A stretch of DNA of 64,000 bases, from NCBI GenBank assembly GCA_963823755.1, contig CAWGMP010000016.1, positions 62,001 through 126,000 on the forward strand. The letters are read 5' to 3'. This document shows positions 18,180 to 27,325 of the stretch, piece after piece (the stretch's first letter is position 1; every line of letters begins with the position of its first letter). The translations under genes and the position numbers were made by a program. The stretch comes from GCA-003244245 sp963823755. GTDB taxonomy: Bacteria; Actinomycetota; Actinomycetes; Mycobacteriales; Pseudonocardiaceae. The notes beneath the pieces were generated by a model that worked only from the letters and a program-made list of their open reading frames with translations, was not told the DNA's origin and searched no databases.

Positions 18180-18976
18180 CCGCTCGGCTCGCGCCGCTGT
18201 TCGAGATCTGTGGTGTTGAGCATCGGGCCGCGCTGATCGGCTACCTGCCTGCCGGCTACCCGACGGTGGATCGCTCGCGGGCGCTGCTGCGCGCGATGCT
18301 AGACGGTGGCTGCGACCTGGTCGAAGTCGGGATGCCCTACTCCGATCCGGTGCTTGACGGGCCGACCATCCAGGCCGCTTCCGAGACCGCTCTGCGCGCC
18401 GGGGTGCGGCTGAGCGACATGATCTCGGTGGTGGAGTCGATCTCTTGTGCCGGCGGGCGGGCAGTGGTGATGACCTACTGGAACCCGGTGCACCGTTACG
18501 GCGTGGACGCCTTCGCCCGGGATCTCGCTGCCGCCGGGGGACTTGGCGTCATCACTCCCGATCTGATCCCGGATGAGGCGCAGGAGTGGCTGGCCGCGGC
18601 ACAGGCGCACGACCTGGATCGGATCTTCCTGGTGGCCCCGTCGTCCACTGATCAACGTCTGGCCTCGACCGCAGCGGTGACCCGGGGCTTCCTGTACGCG
18701 AGTTCAGTCATGGGTGTGACCGGCGCCCGCGACGTGGTGAGCAGCGCCGCGGGAACCTTGGTCAGCCGGGCCCGGGAACACGCCCCAGGACTGCCGGTGG
18801 GCGTCGGGCTCGGAGTGCGCAACGGTGCGCAGGCCGCCGAAGTAGCGGCATTCGCCGACGCCGTGATCGTCGGCTCCGCCTTCGTGACCGCCGCCGCGGA
18901 CGGCGAACCCGGGATCCGCGCCCTGGCCGCAGACCTCGCCACCGGTGTTCGCCGACCTGCCCCACAACCCGCCTGA
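18176..18976 (+). CDS. trpA: Tryptophan synthase alpha chain TrpA
   Basis: Splits indole-3-glycerol phosphate to indole and glyceraldehyde 3-phosphate and channels indole to TrpB. The 266-residue barrel carries LVEVGMPYSDPVLDGPTIQ (first catalytic region is the Glu in LVEVG), the catalytic Asp region ITPDLIPDEA, FLYASSVMGVTGAR and VGVGLGVRNG. GTG 18176 overlaps the trpB stop. Confidence 0.95.
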   Translation: MTARLAPLFEICGVEHRAALIGYLPAGYPTVDRSRALLRAMLDGGCDLVEVGMPYSDPVLDGPTIQAASETALRAGVRLSDMISVVESISCAGGRAVVMTYWNPVHRYGVDAFARDLAAAGGLGVITPDLIPDEAQEWLAAAQAHDLDRIFLVAPSSTDQRLASTAAVTRGFLYASSVMGVTGARDVVSSAAGTLVSRAREHAPGLPVGVGLGVRNGAQAAEVAAFADAVIVGSAFVTAAADGEPGIRALAADLATGVRRPAPQPA

Positions 18977-19054
18977 CTTCGGGTCAAGCGCCGGTGCTGG
19001 CGTGCATGAGGAGGGCTGCAGCTGGGCAGTGGGGGTGGGAGATACCGTGTCGCC

Positions 19055-19942
19055 GTGCTCACTGAGATGTTCCTTGCCACCATTCCCAGCCCGGACCGGG
19101 GTGTCTGGCACTTGGGGCCGGTGCCGATCCGTGCCTACGCCCTGTGCATTATCGCCGCGATCGTCGTGGCCATCGTGTGGGGGGAACGTCGCTGGCAGGC
19201 CAGGGGTGGTCAGGCCGGCACGGTGACCGACATCGCGGTGCTCGCGGTGCCGTTCGGGCTGGTGGGAGGCCGGCTCTACCACGTCGCCACCGACTGGCAG
19301 AAATATTTCGGACCCAATGGCAGCCCCATCGCCGCAGTGAAGATCTGGCAGGGTGGCCTGGGTATCTGGGGGGCGGTCGCGCTCGGGGGCCTGGGAGCCT
19401 GGATCGGCTGCCGACGGCGGGGCATCCCGCTGCCAGCGCTGGCAGACGCAGTCGCTCCCGCCATCGTCGTCGCGCAGGCGATCGGCCGCCTGGGCAACTG
19501 GTTCAATCAGGAGCTCTACGGCGGCCCGACCTCGCTGCCCTGGGGACTGGAGATCCGCGACCGGGTAAACCCGGACACCGGCGCTCTCGATCCGCTCAAC
19601 GGGATCGCGCAGGGTCCGGTCGTGGAGATCGTGCACCCCACGTTCCTCTACGAGATGCTGTGGAACCTGGGCGTCGCGGCACTCGTCGTGTGGGCTGACC
19701 GACGCTTCCGGTTGGGCCATGGGCGGGCCTTCGCGCTGTACGTCGCGGGCTACACCGCAGGCCGGTTCTGGATCGAGCTGATGCGCGCTGACCCGGCTAC
19801 GATGATTTTCGGACTGCGAATCAACGTGGTCACGTCAGCGGTGGTGTTCCTCGGCGCGGTGCTCTACTTGACGCTGGCCCGCCGTGGCCGGGAGGAGCCG
19901 GAGACGCTGGTGGCACAGCAGCAGGCCGGGGTTGCCTCCTAA
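19055..19942 (+). CDS. lgt: Prolipoprotein diacylglyceryl transferase Lgt
   Basis: Membrane enzyme that moves diacylglycerol from phosphatidylglycerol onto the lipobox cysteine of prolipoproteins. The 295-residue protein has about seven hydrophobic segments, the motif GGRLYHVATDW and the Lgt signature GRLGNWFNQELYG. Its place directly after trpA is the same as in mycobacteria. Start GTG 19055 is likely, with an in-frame ATG at 19067 as alternative. The lipoprotein encoded at 35.7-37.0 kb would be a substrate. Confidence 0.94.
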   Translation: MLTEMFLATIPSPDRGVWHLGPVPIRAYALCIIAAIVVAIVWGERRWQARGGQAGTVTDIAVLAVPFGLVGGRLYHVATDWQKYFGPNGSPIAAVKIWQGGLGIWGAVALGGLGAWIGCRRRGIPLPALADAVAPAIVVAQAIGRLGNWFNQELYGGPTSLPWGLEIRDRVNPDTGALDPLNGIAQGPVVEIVHPTFLYEMLWNLGVAALVVWADRRFRLGHGRAFALYVAGYTAGRFWIELMRADPATMIFGLRINVVTSAVVFLGAVLYLTLARRGREEPETLVAQQQAGVAS

Positions 19943-20106
19943 CGCACAGCGTGCTGGGCGCTCATGCACGGCTTACGGGTACTGAGCCGTGGTCTGGTCA
20001 CATGGCTGCCCGAGCACGTCACGTCGGGGCGGCCGGGCCGCGGGGTTGGCGCGATCGCAACCGACCCGACATCTGCTGGCCAACGGAGCTGTCTAGGCTG
20101 AGCGCC

Positions 20107-21531
20107 GTGAGTCGACGTGTGAAGATCGTTTGTACGATCGGGCCGATCACTGCGACCCCGGAGAAGATTCGGGAGTTGGTCGGGGCCGGGATGGATGTTG
20201 CTCGGTTGAATTTCAGTCATGGTACGCACGCTGATCATGCGCGGGTGTATTCGATGATTCGGGAGGCGGGTGACGAGTCGGGTCGGGCGGTGGGGATTCT
20301 GGGTGATCTGCAGGGGCCCAAGATCCGGTTGGGGCGGTTCGTGGCTGGTCGGGTGGAGTGGCGGACTGGTGATGAGGTGCGGGTGACCGTCGAGGATGTG
20401 CCCGGTACTCATGATCGGGTGTCGACCACGTATGCGGGGTTGGCTCAGGATGCTCGTGAGGGTGATCGGTTGCTGGTCGATGACGGCAAGGTCGCCTTGG
20501 TGGTCCGTAAGGTCGAAGACTGCGAGGTGGTGTGTGAGGTGGTGGAGGGGGGGACGGTCAGTGATCATAAGGGGTTGTCGTTGCCGGGGATGAATGTGTC
20601 GGTGCCGGCGATGTCGGCTAAGGACATCGCTGATCTGGAGTTCGCGCTGGGGTTGCGGGTGGATTGGGTGGCGTTGTCGTTCGTGCGGTCGCCGGCGGAT
20701 ATCGATGTGGTGCATCGGGTGATGGACCGGGTGCCGGGTGGGCGACTGCCGGTGATCGCGAAGTTGGAGAAGCCCGAGGCGGTGGATGATCTCGAGGCGA
20801 TCGTGCTGGCTTTTGACGGGGTGATGGTGGCTCGGGGGGATCTGGGGGTGGAGTTGCCCCTGGAGAACGTGCCGCTGGTGCAGAAACGGGCCGTCCAGGT
20901 GGCCAGGGAGAACGCCAAGCCGATCATCGTGGCTACTCAGATGCTGGACTCGATGATCGGTCATGCTCGACCGACGCGGGCCGAGGCCTCGGATGTGGCC
21001 AATGCGGTGCTCGATGGTGCTGATGCGGTGATGCTGTCGGGGGAGACCAGTGTGGGTCGGTACCCGATCGAGTCGGTGCAGACGATGAGTCGCATCGTGA
21101 AGGCCGTGGAGGTCGGCTCGCCGACTGTCCCCCCGCTCAACCACGTGCCGCGAACCAAACGTGGGGTGTTGTCCTACGCGGCGCGTGATATCGGGGAGCT
21201 GCTGGAGGCCAAGGCGCTGGTGGCGTTCACCCAGTCCGGCGACACCGTCCGCAGGCTGGCCCGGCTGCACACCCACCTGCCGCTGCTGGCGTTCACCCCC
21301 GAGGCCCCGGTACGCAACCAGCTCACCCTGACCTGGGGCACCGAGACCTTCCTGGTCCCCCGCGTCGAGACCACCGATGCGATGGTCCGGCAGGTGGACC
21401 AGGCGATGCTGTCGATCGGGCGCTACCAGCCCGGCGACCTGGTGGTGATCGTGGCCGGATCTCCCCCGGCCACCGTCGGCTCCACCAACCTCATCCGGGT
21501 ACACCGCCTGGGCGAGGAGGACCTCGGCTGA
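20107..21531 (+). CDS. pyk: Pyruvate kinase
   Basis: Last step of glycolysis, phosphoenolpyruvate plus ADP to pyruvate plus ATP. The 474-residue protein has KIVCTIGP, ARLNFSHG, the catalytic site stretch VIAKLEKPEAVDDLE, VARGDLGVELPLE and the C-terminal effector domain. GTG 20107 gives the standard N-terminus. Codon use changes within the gene: up to about 21.1 kb many codons end in T or G (GGT, GAT, CGG, GTG), whereas the last 400 bp are strongly C-ending like the neighbours. It is convergent with uvrB, 13 bp apart, with no clear terminator. Confidence 0.94.
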   Translation: MSRRVKIVCTIGPITATPEKIRELVGAGMDVARLNFSHGTHADHARVYSMIREAGDESGRAVGILGDLQGPKIRLGRFVAGRVEWRTGDEVRVTVEDVPGTHDRVSTTYAGLAQDAREGDRLLVDDGKVALVVRKVEDCEVVCEVVEGGTVSDHKGLSLPGMNVSVPAMSAKDIADLEFALGLRVDWVALSFVRSPADIDVVHRVMDRVPGGRLPVIAKLEKPEAVDDLEAIVLAFDGVMVARGDLGVELPLENVPLVQKRAVQVARENAKPIIVATQMLDSMIGHARPTRAEASDVANAVLDGADAVMLSGETSVGRYPIESVQTMSRIVKAVEVGSPTVPPLNHVPRTKRGVLSYAARDIGELLEAKALVAFTQSGDTVRRLARLHTHLPLLAFTPEAPVRNQLTLTWGTETFLVPRVETTDAMVRQVDQAMLSIGRYQPGDLVVIVAGSPPATVGSTNLIRVHRLGEEDLG

Positions 21532-21544
21532 CAAGGGCAGCCAA

Positions 21545-23722
21545 CTAGCGGAGGCCGGCGGCGTCCATGCCGCGGAGCTCCTTCTTGAGGTCGGCGATTT
21601 CGTCACGAAGCCGGGCGGCCAGCTCGAACTGCAGCTCACGGGCCGCGCTCATCATCTGATCGGTGAGCTGTTGGACCAGATCCGCGAGCTCGGCGCGAGG
21701 CATCGATGCGGTGTCTCGACTCTCCAGCACACCGGAGCTGCCCCGGGCCCGCCCTGGCTCGCCGGTGGCGCGCTTACCTCGGGAGGCGTTGCGCCCGGAT
21801 CCTCCGACCTGCACCGCCACGGTGTCAGAGGTGTCGTCGGCCTCGGCGTAGACCCGCTCCAGGATGTCGTTGATCTTCTTGCGCAACGGTTGCGGATCCA
21901 CCCCGCGCTCGGTGTTGTAGGCGACCTGCTTGGCCCGTCGCCGGTTGGTCTCGTCGATGGCCCGACGCATCGAGGCGGTGACCGTGTCGGCGTACATGTG
22001 CACCTGACCGGACACGTTGCGAGCGGCCCGACCGATGGTCTGGATCAGCGAGGTCCCGCTGCGCAGGAACCCCTCCTTGTCGGCGTCCAGGATGGCCACC
22101 AGTGAGACCTCGGGCAGGTCCAGGCCCTCGCGGAGCAGGTTGATCCCCACCAGCACGTCGAACTCGCCCAGCCGCAACTGACGCAGCAGCTCCACCCGGC
22201 GCAGCGTGTCCACCTCGGAGTGCAGGTAGCGAACCCGGATGCCAAGCTCGAGCAGGTAGTCGGTGAGGTCCTCGGCCATCTTCTTGGTCAACGTGGTGAC
22301 CAACACCCGTTCGTTACGTTCGGCGCGGAGCCGCACTTCGTGCACCAGATCGTCGATCTGACCCTTGGTGGGCTTCACCACCACCTCCGGATCCACCAGG
22401 CCGGTCGGGCGGATCACCTGCTCGACGAACTCGCCACCGGCCTGAGCCATCTCATACGGTCCCGGAGTAGCCGACAGGTACACCGTCTGGCCGATCCGAT
22501 CCTGAAACTCCTCCCAGGTCAGCGGGCGATTGTCCAGCGCGGAGGGCAGCCGGAACCCGTGCTCCACCAGGGTGCGCTTACGGGAAGCGTCACCCTCGTA
22601 CATCCCACCGATCTGCGGCACCGTGACATGCGACTCATCGATGATCAGCAGGAAGTCCTCGGGGAAGTAATCCAGCAGGGTAGCCGGTGCCGAGCCGGCG
22701 GCGCGCCCGTCGATATGCCGCGAGTAGTTCTCGATGCCGGAGCAGAATCCGACCTGGCGCATCATCTCCACGTCGTAGTGGGTCCGCATCCGCAACCGCT
22801 GGGCCTCCAGCAGCCTGCCCTGCTTCTCCAGCTCAGCCAGCCGGTCCCCCAGCTCGGACTCGATGCCCGCGATGGCGCGCTCCATCCGCTCCGTCCCAGC
22901 GACGTAGTGCGTGGCCGGGAATATTTTCAGCTCAGACGCCTCCCGTACCACCTCTCCGGTGAGCGGGTGCAGGAAGTAGAGTGCCTCGACCTCGTCACCG
23001 AAGAAGTCGATGCGGACCGCGAGTTCCTCGTAAGCCGGGATGACCTCCACGGTGTCACCCCGGACCCGGAAGGTTCCCCGGGCGAAGGCAAGATCGTTGC
23101 GGGTGTACTGGATGTCGACCAGAGACCGCAGCAGCGCGTCGCGACCGATCTCCCCACCGACTGGCACATGAATCGACTGGTTCAGATACTCCTGCGGGGT
23201 ACCGAGCCCGAAGATGCAGGACACCGAGGCGACGACGACGACGTCGCGGCGGGTGAGCAGCGACATCGTGGCGGAATGCCGCAACCGCTCCACGTCGTCG
23301 TTGATCGAGGAGTCCTTCTCGATGTAAGTGTCGGTCTGGGGGACGTACGCCTCGGGCTGGTAGTAGTCGTAGTAGGAGACGAAATACTCCACCGCGCTGT
23401 TCGGAAAGTAATCCCGCAGCTCGTGAGCGAGCTGTGCGGCGAGGGTCTTGTTCGGTGCCATCACCAGAGTGGGGCGCTGCACCCGTTCGATCAGCCACGC
23501 AGCGGTGGCCGACTTACCCGTTCCGGTGGCGCCCAGCAACACGACGTCGCGCTCGCCGGTGGTGATCCGACGCTCCAGCTCATCGATAGCGGTCGGTTGG
23601 TCGCCCGCGGGCGCGTAGTCGCTGACCATCTCGAATCGCCCGGGCGCCCGGGGAGTCTCGGCGAGCGGCCGGAACTCCGAGTGCGGAAGCAGGTCGCGCT
23701 GAACGGCGGTGGCATCGGTCAT
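21545..23722 (-). CDS. uvrB: Excinuclease ABC subunit B UvrB
   Basis: DNA damage-verifying helicase of nucleotide excision repair. The 725-residue protein has Walker A GATGTGKSATAAW, the beta-hairpin region YYDYYQPEAYVPQTDTYIEK that clamps DNA, the DESH box in LLIIDESHVTVPQ, helicase motifs up to TIGRAARN, and the C-terminal UVR motif (LADLVQQLTDQM...ARELQFELAARLRDEI) that binds UvrC. Length is as usual for actinobacteria. It starts with ATG 23722 and is divergent from the DUF402 gene. Confidence 0.96.
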   Translation of the reverse strand: MTDATAVQRDLLPHSEFRPLAETPRAPGRFEMVSDYAPAGDQPTAIDELERRITTGERDVVLLGATGTGKSATAAWLIERVQRPTLVMAPNKTLAAQLAHELRDYFPNSAVEYFVSYYDYYQPEAYVPQTDTYIEKDSSINDDVERLRHSATMSLLTRRDVVVVASVSCIFGLGTPQEYLNQSIHVPVGGEIGRDALLRSLVDIQYTRNDLAFARGTFRVRGDTVEVIPAYEELAVRIDFFGDEVEALYFLHPLTGEVVREASELKIFPATHYVAGTERMERAIAGIESELGDRLAELEKQGRLLEAQRLRMRTHYDVEMMRQVGFCSGIENYSRHIDGRAAGSAPATLLDYFPEDFLLIIDESHVTVPQIGGMYEGDASRKRTLVEHGFRLPSALDNRPLTWEEFQDRIGQTVYLSATPGPYEMAQAGGEFVEQVIRPTGLVDPEVVVKPTKGQIDDLVHEVRLRAERNERVLVTTLTKKMAEDLTDYLLELGIRVRYLHSEVDTLRRVELLRQLRLGEFDVLVGINLLREGLDLPEVSLVAILDADKEGFLRSGTSLIQTIGRAARNVSGQVHMYADTVTASMRRAIDETNRRRAKQVAYNTERGVDPQPLRKKINDILERVYAEADDTSDTVAVQVGGSGRNASRGKRATGEPGRARGSSGVLESRDTASMPRAELADLVQQLTDQMMSAARELQFELAARLRDEIADLKKELRGMDAAGLR

Positions 23723-23778
23723 GACAGTGAGGGTAAGCGGGGACCCTGACAGTCTGCCGTCGCGTAGGGTCGAGCGCT

Positions 23779-24327
23779 ATGACGGCCCCGCACGGAGTGC
23801 GTGCGCACGCCCCGCAGCATATCCACCCTCCCAAGGTCGAGCTGTTCGACCTGGATGCAATGACCAACACCGACCCCAAGGGGATCGTGCGCACAGTGCG
23901 CGAATACCGCGTCGAGCCCTTCGGGCTCTACGTCGCCCGCGACGTCGTCGACCATCCGACCATCCGGGCGCTGGAGTCCTGGTTGCTGCCCGAGATGGGG
24001 CTGCGGATCACTGATTGGTTCTATCCTCCCGGGCACGAATGGGACGACCACCTCTACGTCGACGTGGTGCGCATCGACGTCGACGGCCGATGCTGGCGTA
24101 CCGAGGATCACTACCTGGATCTCGTGGTGCGTACCGGGTACGGCGTCGAGGTGCTCGACACCGATGAGTTGCTGGACGCGGTCGCCGCCGGCTTGCTCGA
24201 TCGATCTGCTGCGCAGGCGGCGTTGGCCACGACGTATCAGGCGCTGGACGGCTTGGCCCGGCACGATTACCGGTTGGACCGTTGGTTGTCGACGGTGGGA
24301 ATGTGGCCGACCTGGAGCCGGCACTGA
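23779..24327 (+). CDS. DUF402 domain protein (possible nucleoside phosphate hydrolase)
   Basis: A 182-residue protein. The core PFGLYVARDVVDHPTIRALESW and WFYPPGHEWDDHLYVDVVRID has the aromatic and acidic pattern of the DUF402 domain, known from small metal-dependent nucleoside diphosphatases and from FAU-1-like proteins. It is divergent from uvrB with 56 bp between starts and convergent with coaE. A homologue lies beside uvrB in mycobacteria. Substrate unknown. Confidence 0.75.
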   Translation: MTAPHGVRAHAPQHIHPPKVELFDLDAMTNTDPKGIVRTVREYRVEPFGLYVARDVVDHPTIRALESWLLPEMGLRITDWFYPPGHEWDDHLYVDVVRIDVDGRCWRTEDHYLDLVVRTGYGVEVLDTDELLDAVAAGLLDRSAAQAALATTYQALDGLARHDYRLDRWLSTVGMWPTWSRH

Positions 24328-24342
24328 GCCGATCGCGGGCTT

Positions 24343-25524
24343 TCAGACCACCAGCCAACCGGTTCGCAGCGCCCACTGCTCGGCCCGATCCAGGGCGCTG
24401 AAGAGGAACGGAGTCTTCGCGGTGGCCTCAGCATCGATGCTGTCCGGCTGCTGTGCAGCGAGACGGTGCTTGAGCTCGGCATATTGGAGTACACCCGCCG
24501 GATGAGCCCGCAGCCAATCCCGCAGTAACACGGTTTCCCGCCAGGTCGGGGAGTCGACCGGCCGGATGTGGCAGTCGACGGCCCGGGCGGGATCGGCATT
24601 GGTCGCCATCGCTTTGTCCCAGGTGGTGCCGTCGCGGGCAGTGTCCCACCAGTGGCCGTGTCGCCTGATGAGTCCGGCGCCGATGAGATCGTCGGCGAGT
24701 TGCTCGGCCGTGACGAGGTCGGCGACCACCACCTGCACGTCCAGCACATCCTTGGCGTCGAGACCAGGGATCGCTGTCGAGCCGATGTGGTCGATCCGGT
24801 ACGCGCGACCACCCGCCCCCTCGGCGATCCGGGCGATCACCCGTCGCGCCTGCTCCGGCCAGCTGTCGCACGGCGCCACCAGGGCTGGAGCTGCGGCGCG
24901 TGCTGCCGGGACGCGGTGTCGCAGGTTGCCCTCGAACGGTACCAACCGCTGGGTCCATAACCGGTCGACTGCAGCGACGGTGTCATCCCGGCGGTTGTTG
25001 TTGTTCAGCCACACGTCGGCGGCGGCGCGACGCTGCTCGTCGGTGGCCTGGGCAGCGATCCGCGCCGTCGCGGCAGACTCCGACATTCCACGCTGCTCGA
25101 CCAGCCGGCGCAGCCGCACACCGGCATCCGCGTGCACGACGACGACCAGTGGGAACCTGGCCTCGTTTCCGGCTTCGATCAGCAGCGGGATGTCGTGCAC
25201 CACGACCGCATCACGGGGCGCGGCCGCGATCAGCTCAGCGGAGCGGGCCGCGACCAGCGGGTGCACGATGGTGTTGAGCCGGCGCCGAGCGTCGGCATCG
25301 TCGAAGACCCGCTCCGCGAGCGCTGACCGGTCCAGCGTGCAGCCCTCGGCGAGGATCTCCTCGCCGAACTCGTCGACCACCGCGCGCAGCCCCGCGGTAC
25401 CGGGCTCGACGACTTCGCGGGCGATCCGGTCCGAGTCGATGATCCACGCCCCGCGTTGCGCCAACCGGGCAGCGACCATCGACTTACCGGACCCGATCCC
25501 CCCCGTCAGCCCGACCCGCAGCAT
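24343..25524 (-). CDS. coaE: Dephospho-CoA kinase fused to a GrpB-type domain
   Basis: Phosphorylates dephospho-CoA, the last step of CoA synthesis. Residues 1-200 form the kinase, with Walker A LTGGIGSGKS at the start and the DIPLLIEAG segment. Residues 210-393 are a GrpB/UPF0157 domain with HIGSTAIPGLDAKDVLDVQV and a nucleotidyltransferase-like fold. This two-domain form of 393 residues is normal for actinobacteria, where the second domain helps folding or regulation. It lies just downstream of rpsA on the same strand, with 26 bp between. Confidence 0.93.
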   Translation of the reverse strand: MLRVGLTGGIGSGKSMVAARLAQRGAWIIDSDRIAREVVEPGTAGLRAVVDEFGEEILAEGCTLDRSALAERVFDDADARRRLNTIVHPLVAARSAELIAAAPRDAVVVHDIPLLIEAGNEARFPLVVVVHADAGVRLRRLVEQRGMSESAATARIAAQATDEQRRAAADVWLNNNNRRDDTVAAVDRLWTQRLVPFEGNLRHRVPAARAAAPALVAPCDSWPEQARRVIARIAEGAGGRAYRIDHIGSTAIPGLDAKDVLDVQVVVADLVTAEQLADDLIGAGLIRRHGHWWDTARDGTTWDKAMATNADPARAVDCHIRPVDSPTWRETVLLRDWLRAHPAGVLQYAELKHRLAAQQPDSIDAEATAKTPFLFSALDRAEQWALRTGWLVV

Positions 25525-25550
25525 CGGGCCAGGGTGACGCTTGACGACAC

Positions 25551-27017
25551 CTACACGCCGCCAGAGAGCTTCTCCCGCAAGGCTGCTAGCTGCTCGTCAC
25601 TGGCCAGCGAGCCTGCGCCGGCGTTGCTGGGAGCTGGCGTCTCGGTGGTCGTCGAGGAATAGTTCTGATCCCCGGTAGCCTCTGACTCGGCCTCGGTCGC
25701 TTTGACGACCTGCTTGCGGTGCTGCTCGAAACGGACCTGGGCCTCGGCGTAGGCGCGCTCCCACTCCTGGCGCTGCTTGTCGTATCCCTCGAGCCAGTCG
25801 TTGGTCTCCGGGTCGAAGCCGTCGGGGTAGATGTAGTTGCCTTCGCTGTCGTACTCGGCGGTCATGCCGTACTGCGTCGGGTCGAACTCCATCTCCGGGG
25901 ACAGCCCCTCATTGGCCTGCTTGAGGGACAGTGAGATCCGTCGGCGGTCCAGGTCGATGTCGATGACCTTGACCATCACGTCATCGCCGACCTGCACGAC
26001 CTGCTCGGGGATCTCCACGTGCCGCTGCGACAGCTCGGAGATGTGCACCAATCCCTCGATGCCCTCTTCGACGCGGACGAACGAGCCGAAGGGCACCAGT
26101 TTGGTGACCTTACCGGGCACGATCTGCCCGATCTGGTGGGTGCGAGCGAACTGCCGCCACGGGTCTTCCTGGGTGGCCTTGAGTGACAACGACACCCGCT
26201 CGCGGTCCAGGTCGACGTCGAGCACTTCGACGGTGACCTCCTGGCCAACCTCGACAACCTCGCTGGGGTGGTCGATGTGTTTCCAGGACAGCTCGGACAC
26301 GTGCACCAGACCGTCCACCCCACCGAGGTCGACGAAGGCGCCGAAGTTCACGATCGAGGAGACCTGACCCTTGCGGACCTGACCCTTGGCCAGCTGGTGG
26401 AGGAACTCGCTGCGCACCTCGGATTGAGTCTGCTCGAGCCACGCGCGCCGGGAGAGCACCACGTTATTGCGGTTCTTGTCCAGTTCGATGATCTTGGCTT
26501 CGAGCTCCCGGCCCACGTAGGGCTGAAGGTCACGGACCCGCCGCATCTCCACCAGCGAGGCGGGTAGGAAGCCGCGCAGCCCGATGTCGAGGATCAGTCC
26601 GCCCTTCACCACCTCGATGACAGTGCCGCGAACCGGCTCCTCGTTCTCCTTGAGAGTCTCGATATTCCCCCAGGCGCGCTCGTACTGGGCGCGCTTCTTG
26701 GACAGGATCAGCCGGCCTTCCTTGTCCTCCTTCTGGAGAACGAGGGCCTCCACCTCATCGCCGACCGCCACGACATCCGCCGGGTCGACGTCATGTTTGA
26801 TGGACAGCTCCCGGGACGGGATCACGCCCTCGGTCTTGTAGCCGATGTCGAGCAGCACTTCGTCACGATCGACCTTGACGATGATGCCTTCGACGATATC
26901 GCCATCGTTGAAGTACTTGATGGTCTTGTCGATGGCGGCGAGGAAGTCCTCCTCCGTCCCGACGTCGTTGATCGCAACCTGCTGCAGGGTCGGGACTGTG
27001 GTGGTGTCGGTGGTCAT
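25551..27017 (-). CDS. rpsA: 30S ribosomal protein S1
   Basis: mRNA-binding ribosomal protein of 488 residues with four S1 domains at about residues 35-105, 122-187, 208-276 and 293-362; examples are EGIIVKVDRDEVLLDIGYK, GTVIEVVKGGLILDIGLRG and KVTKLVPFGSFVRVEEGIEG. The C-terminus is acidic and low-complexity, as in actinobacterial S1. ATG 27017 (MTTDTTTVP) is the family start; the frame stays open upstream but loses similarity. A 300-bp upstream region holds a tandem repeat array. Confidence 0.95.
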   Translation of the reverse strand: MTTDTTTVPTLQQVAINDVGTEEDFLAAIDKTIKYFNDGDIVEGIIVKVDRDEVLLDIGYKTEGVIPSRELSIKHDVDPADVVAVGDEVEALVLQKEDKEGRLILSKKRAQYERAWGNIETLKENEEPVRGTVIEVVKGGLILDIGLRGFLPASLVEMRRVRDLQPYVGRELEAKIIELDKNRNNVVLSRRAWLEQTQSEVRSEFLHQLAKGQVRKGQVSSIVNFGAFVDLGGVDGLVHVSELSWKHIDHPSEVVEVGQEVTVEVLDVDLDRERVSLSLKATQEDPWRQFARTHQIGQIVPGKVTKLVPFGSFVRVEEGIEGLVHISELSQRHVEIPEQVVQVGDDVMVKVIDIDLDRRRISLSLKQANEGLSPEMEFDPTQYGMTAEYDSEGNYIYPDGFDPETNDWLEGYDKQRQEWERAYAEAQVRFEQHRKQVVKATEAESEATGDQNYSSTTTETPAPSNAGAGSLASDEQLAALREKLSGGV

Positions 27018-27143
27018 GCGGTGGGGTGCTCCGAAGGGATAGGGTCGAGTGGTCAGGGGTGGTGTCACAGTTGTGTCGGTGCGTGGGATGTCTCCGTGCG
27101 CTGGCTCCCCACTGCGGCACATCACCCTCGCCGCTGAGCCAGC

Positions 27144-27219
27144 TTGACAACGTGCGTCGGCTTGACACTGGGCCAAACCTGACAACTGGGCCAATCTGAC
27201 ACTGAGCTGACTTGACAAC
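27144..27219. repeat. Five-copy TTGACA-like repeat array upstream of rpsA
   Basis: The sequence TGACA(A)C recurs at 27145, 27163, 27180, 27197 and 27213, a spacing of 16-18 bp, as TTGACAAC, TTGACAC, CTGACAAC, CTGACAC and TTGACAAC. The forms with AAC and with AC alternate, giving a 34-bp higher order. It lies between the rpsA start and the divergent methyltransferase gene. It may be a cluster of regulator sites or merely a short tandem repeat; no regulator is known to me. Confidence 0.7.
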
Positions 27220-27325
27220 CTGGGCAGCACGAAACTACAGCGCAGACTAATCGTACCCAGGCCGGTGCCGGACCAGCAAACTCGGCCCCCGGTGCTCGCC
27301 CGCTTCTTGGTGAGAGACTGCGCCA

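Noticed and set aside
19939..21639. 566-codon open frame antisense to pyk
   Set aside because: It results from the T/G-ending codons of pyk; the translation is His/Pro/Arg-rich without domains, while pyk itself has every family motif.
22220..23749. 509-codon open frame antisense to uvrB
   Set aside because: Shadow of uvrB; composition is not protein-like and UvrB motifs are complete on the other strand.
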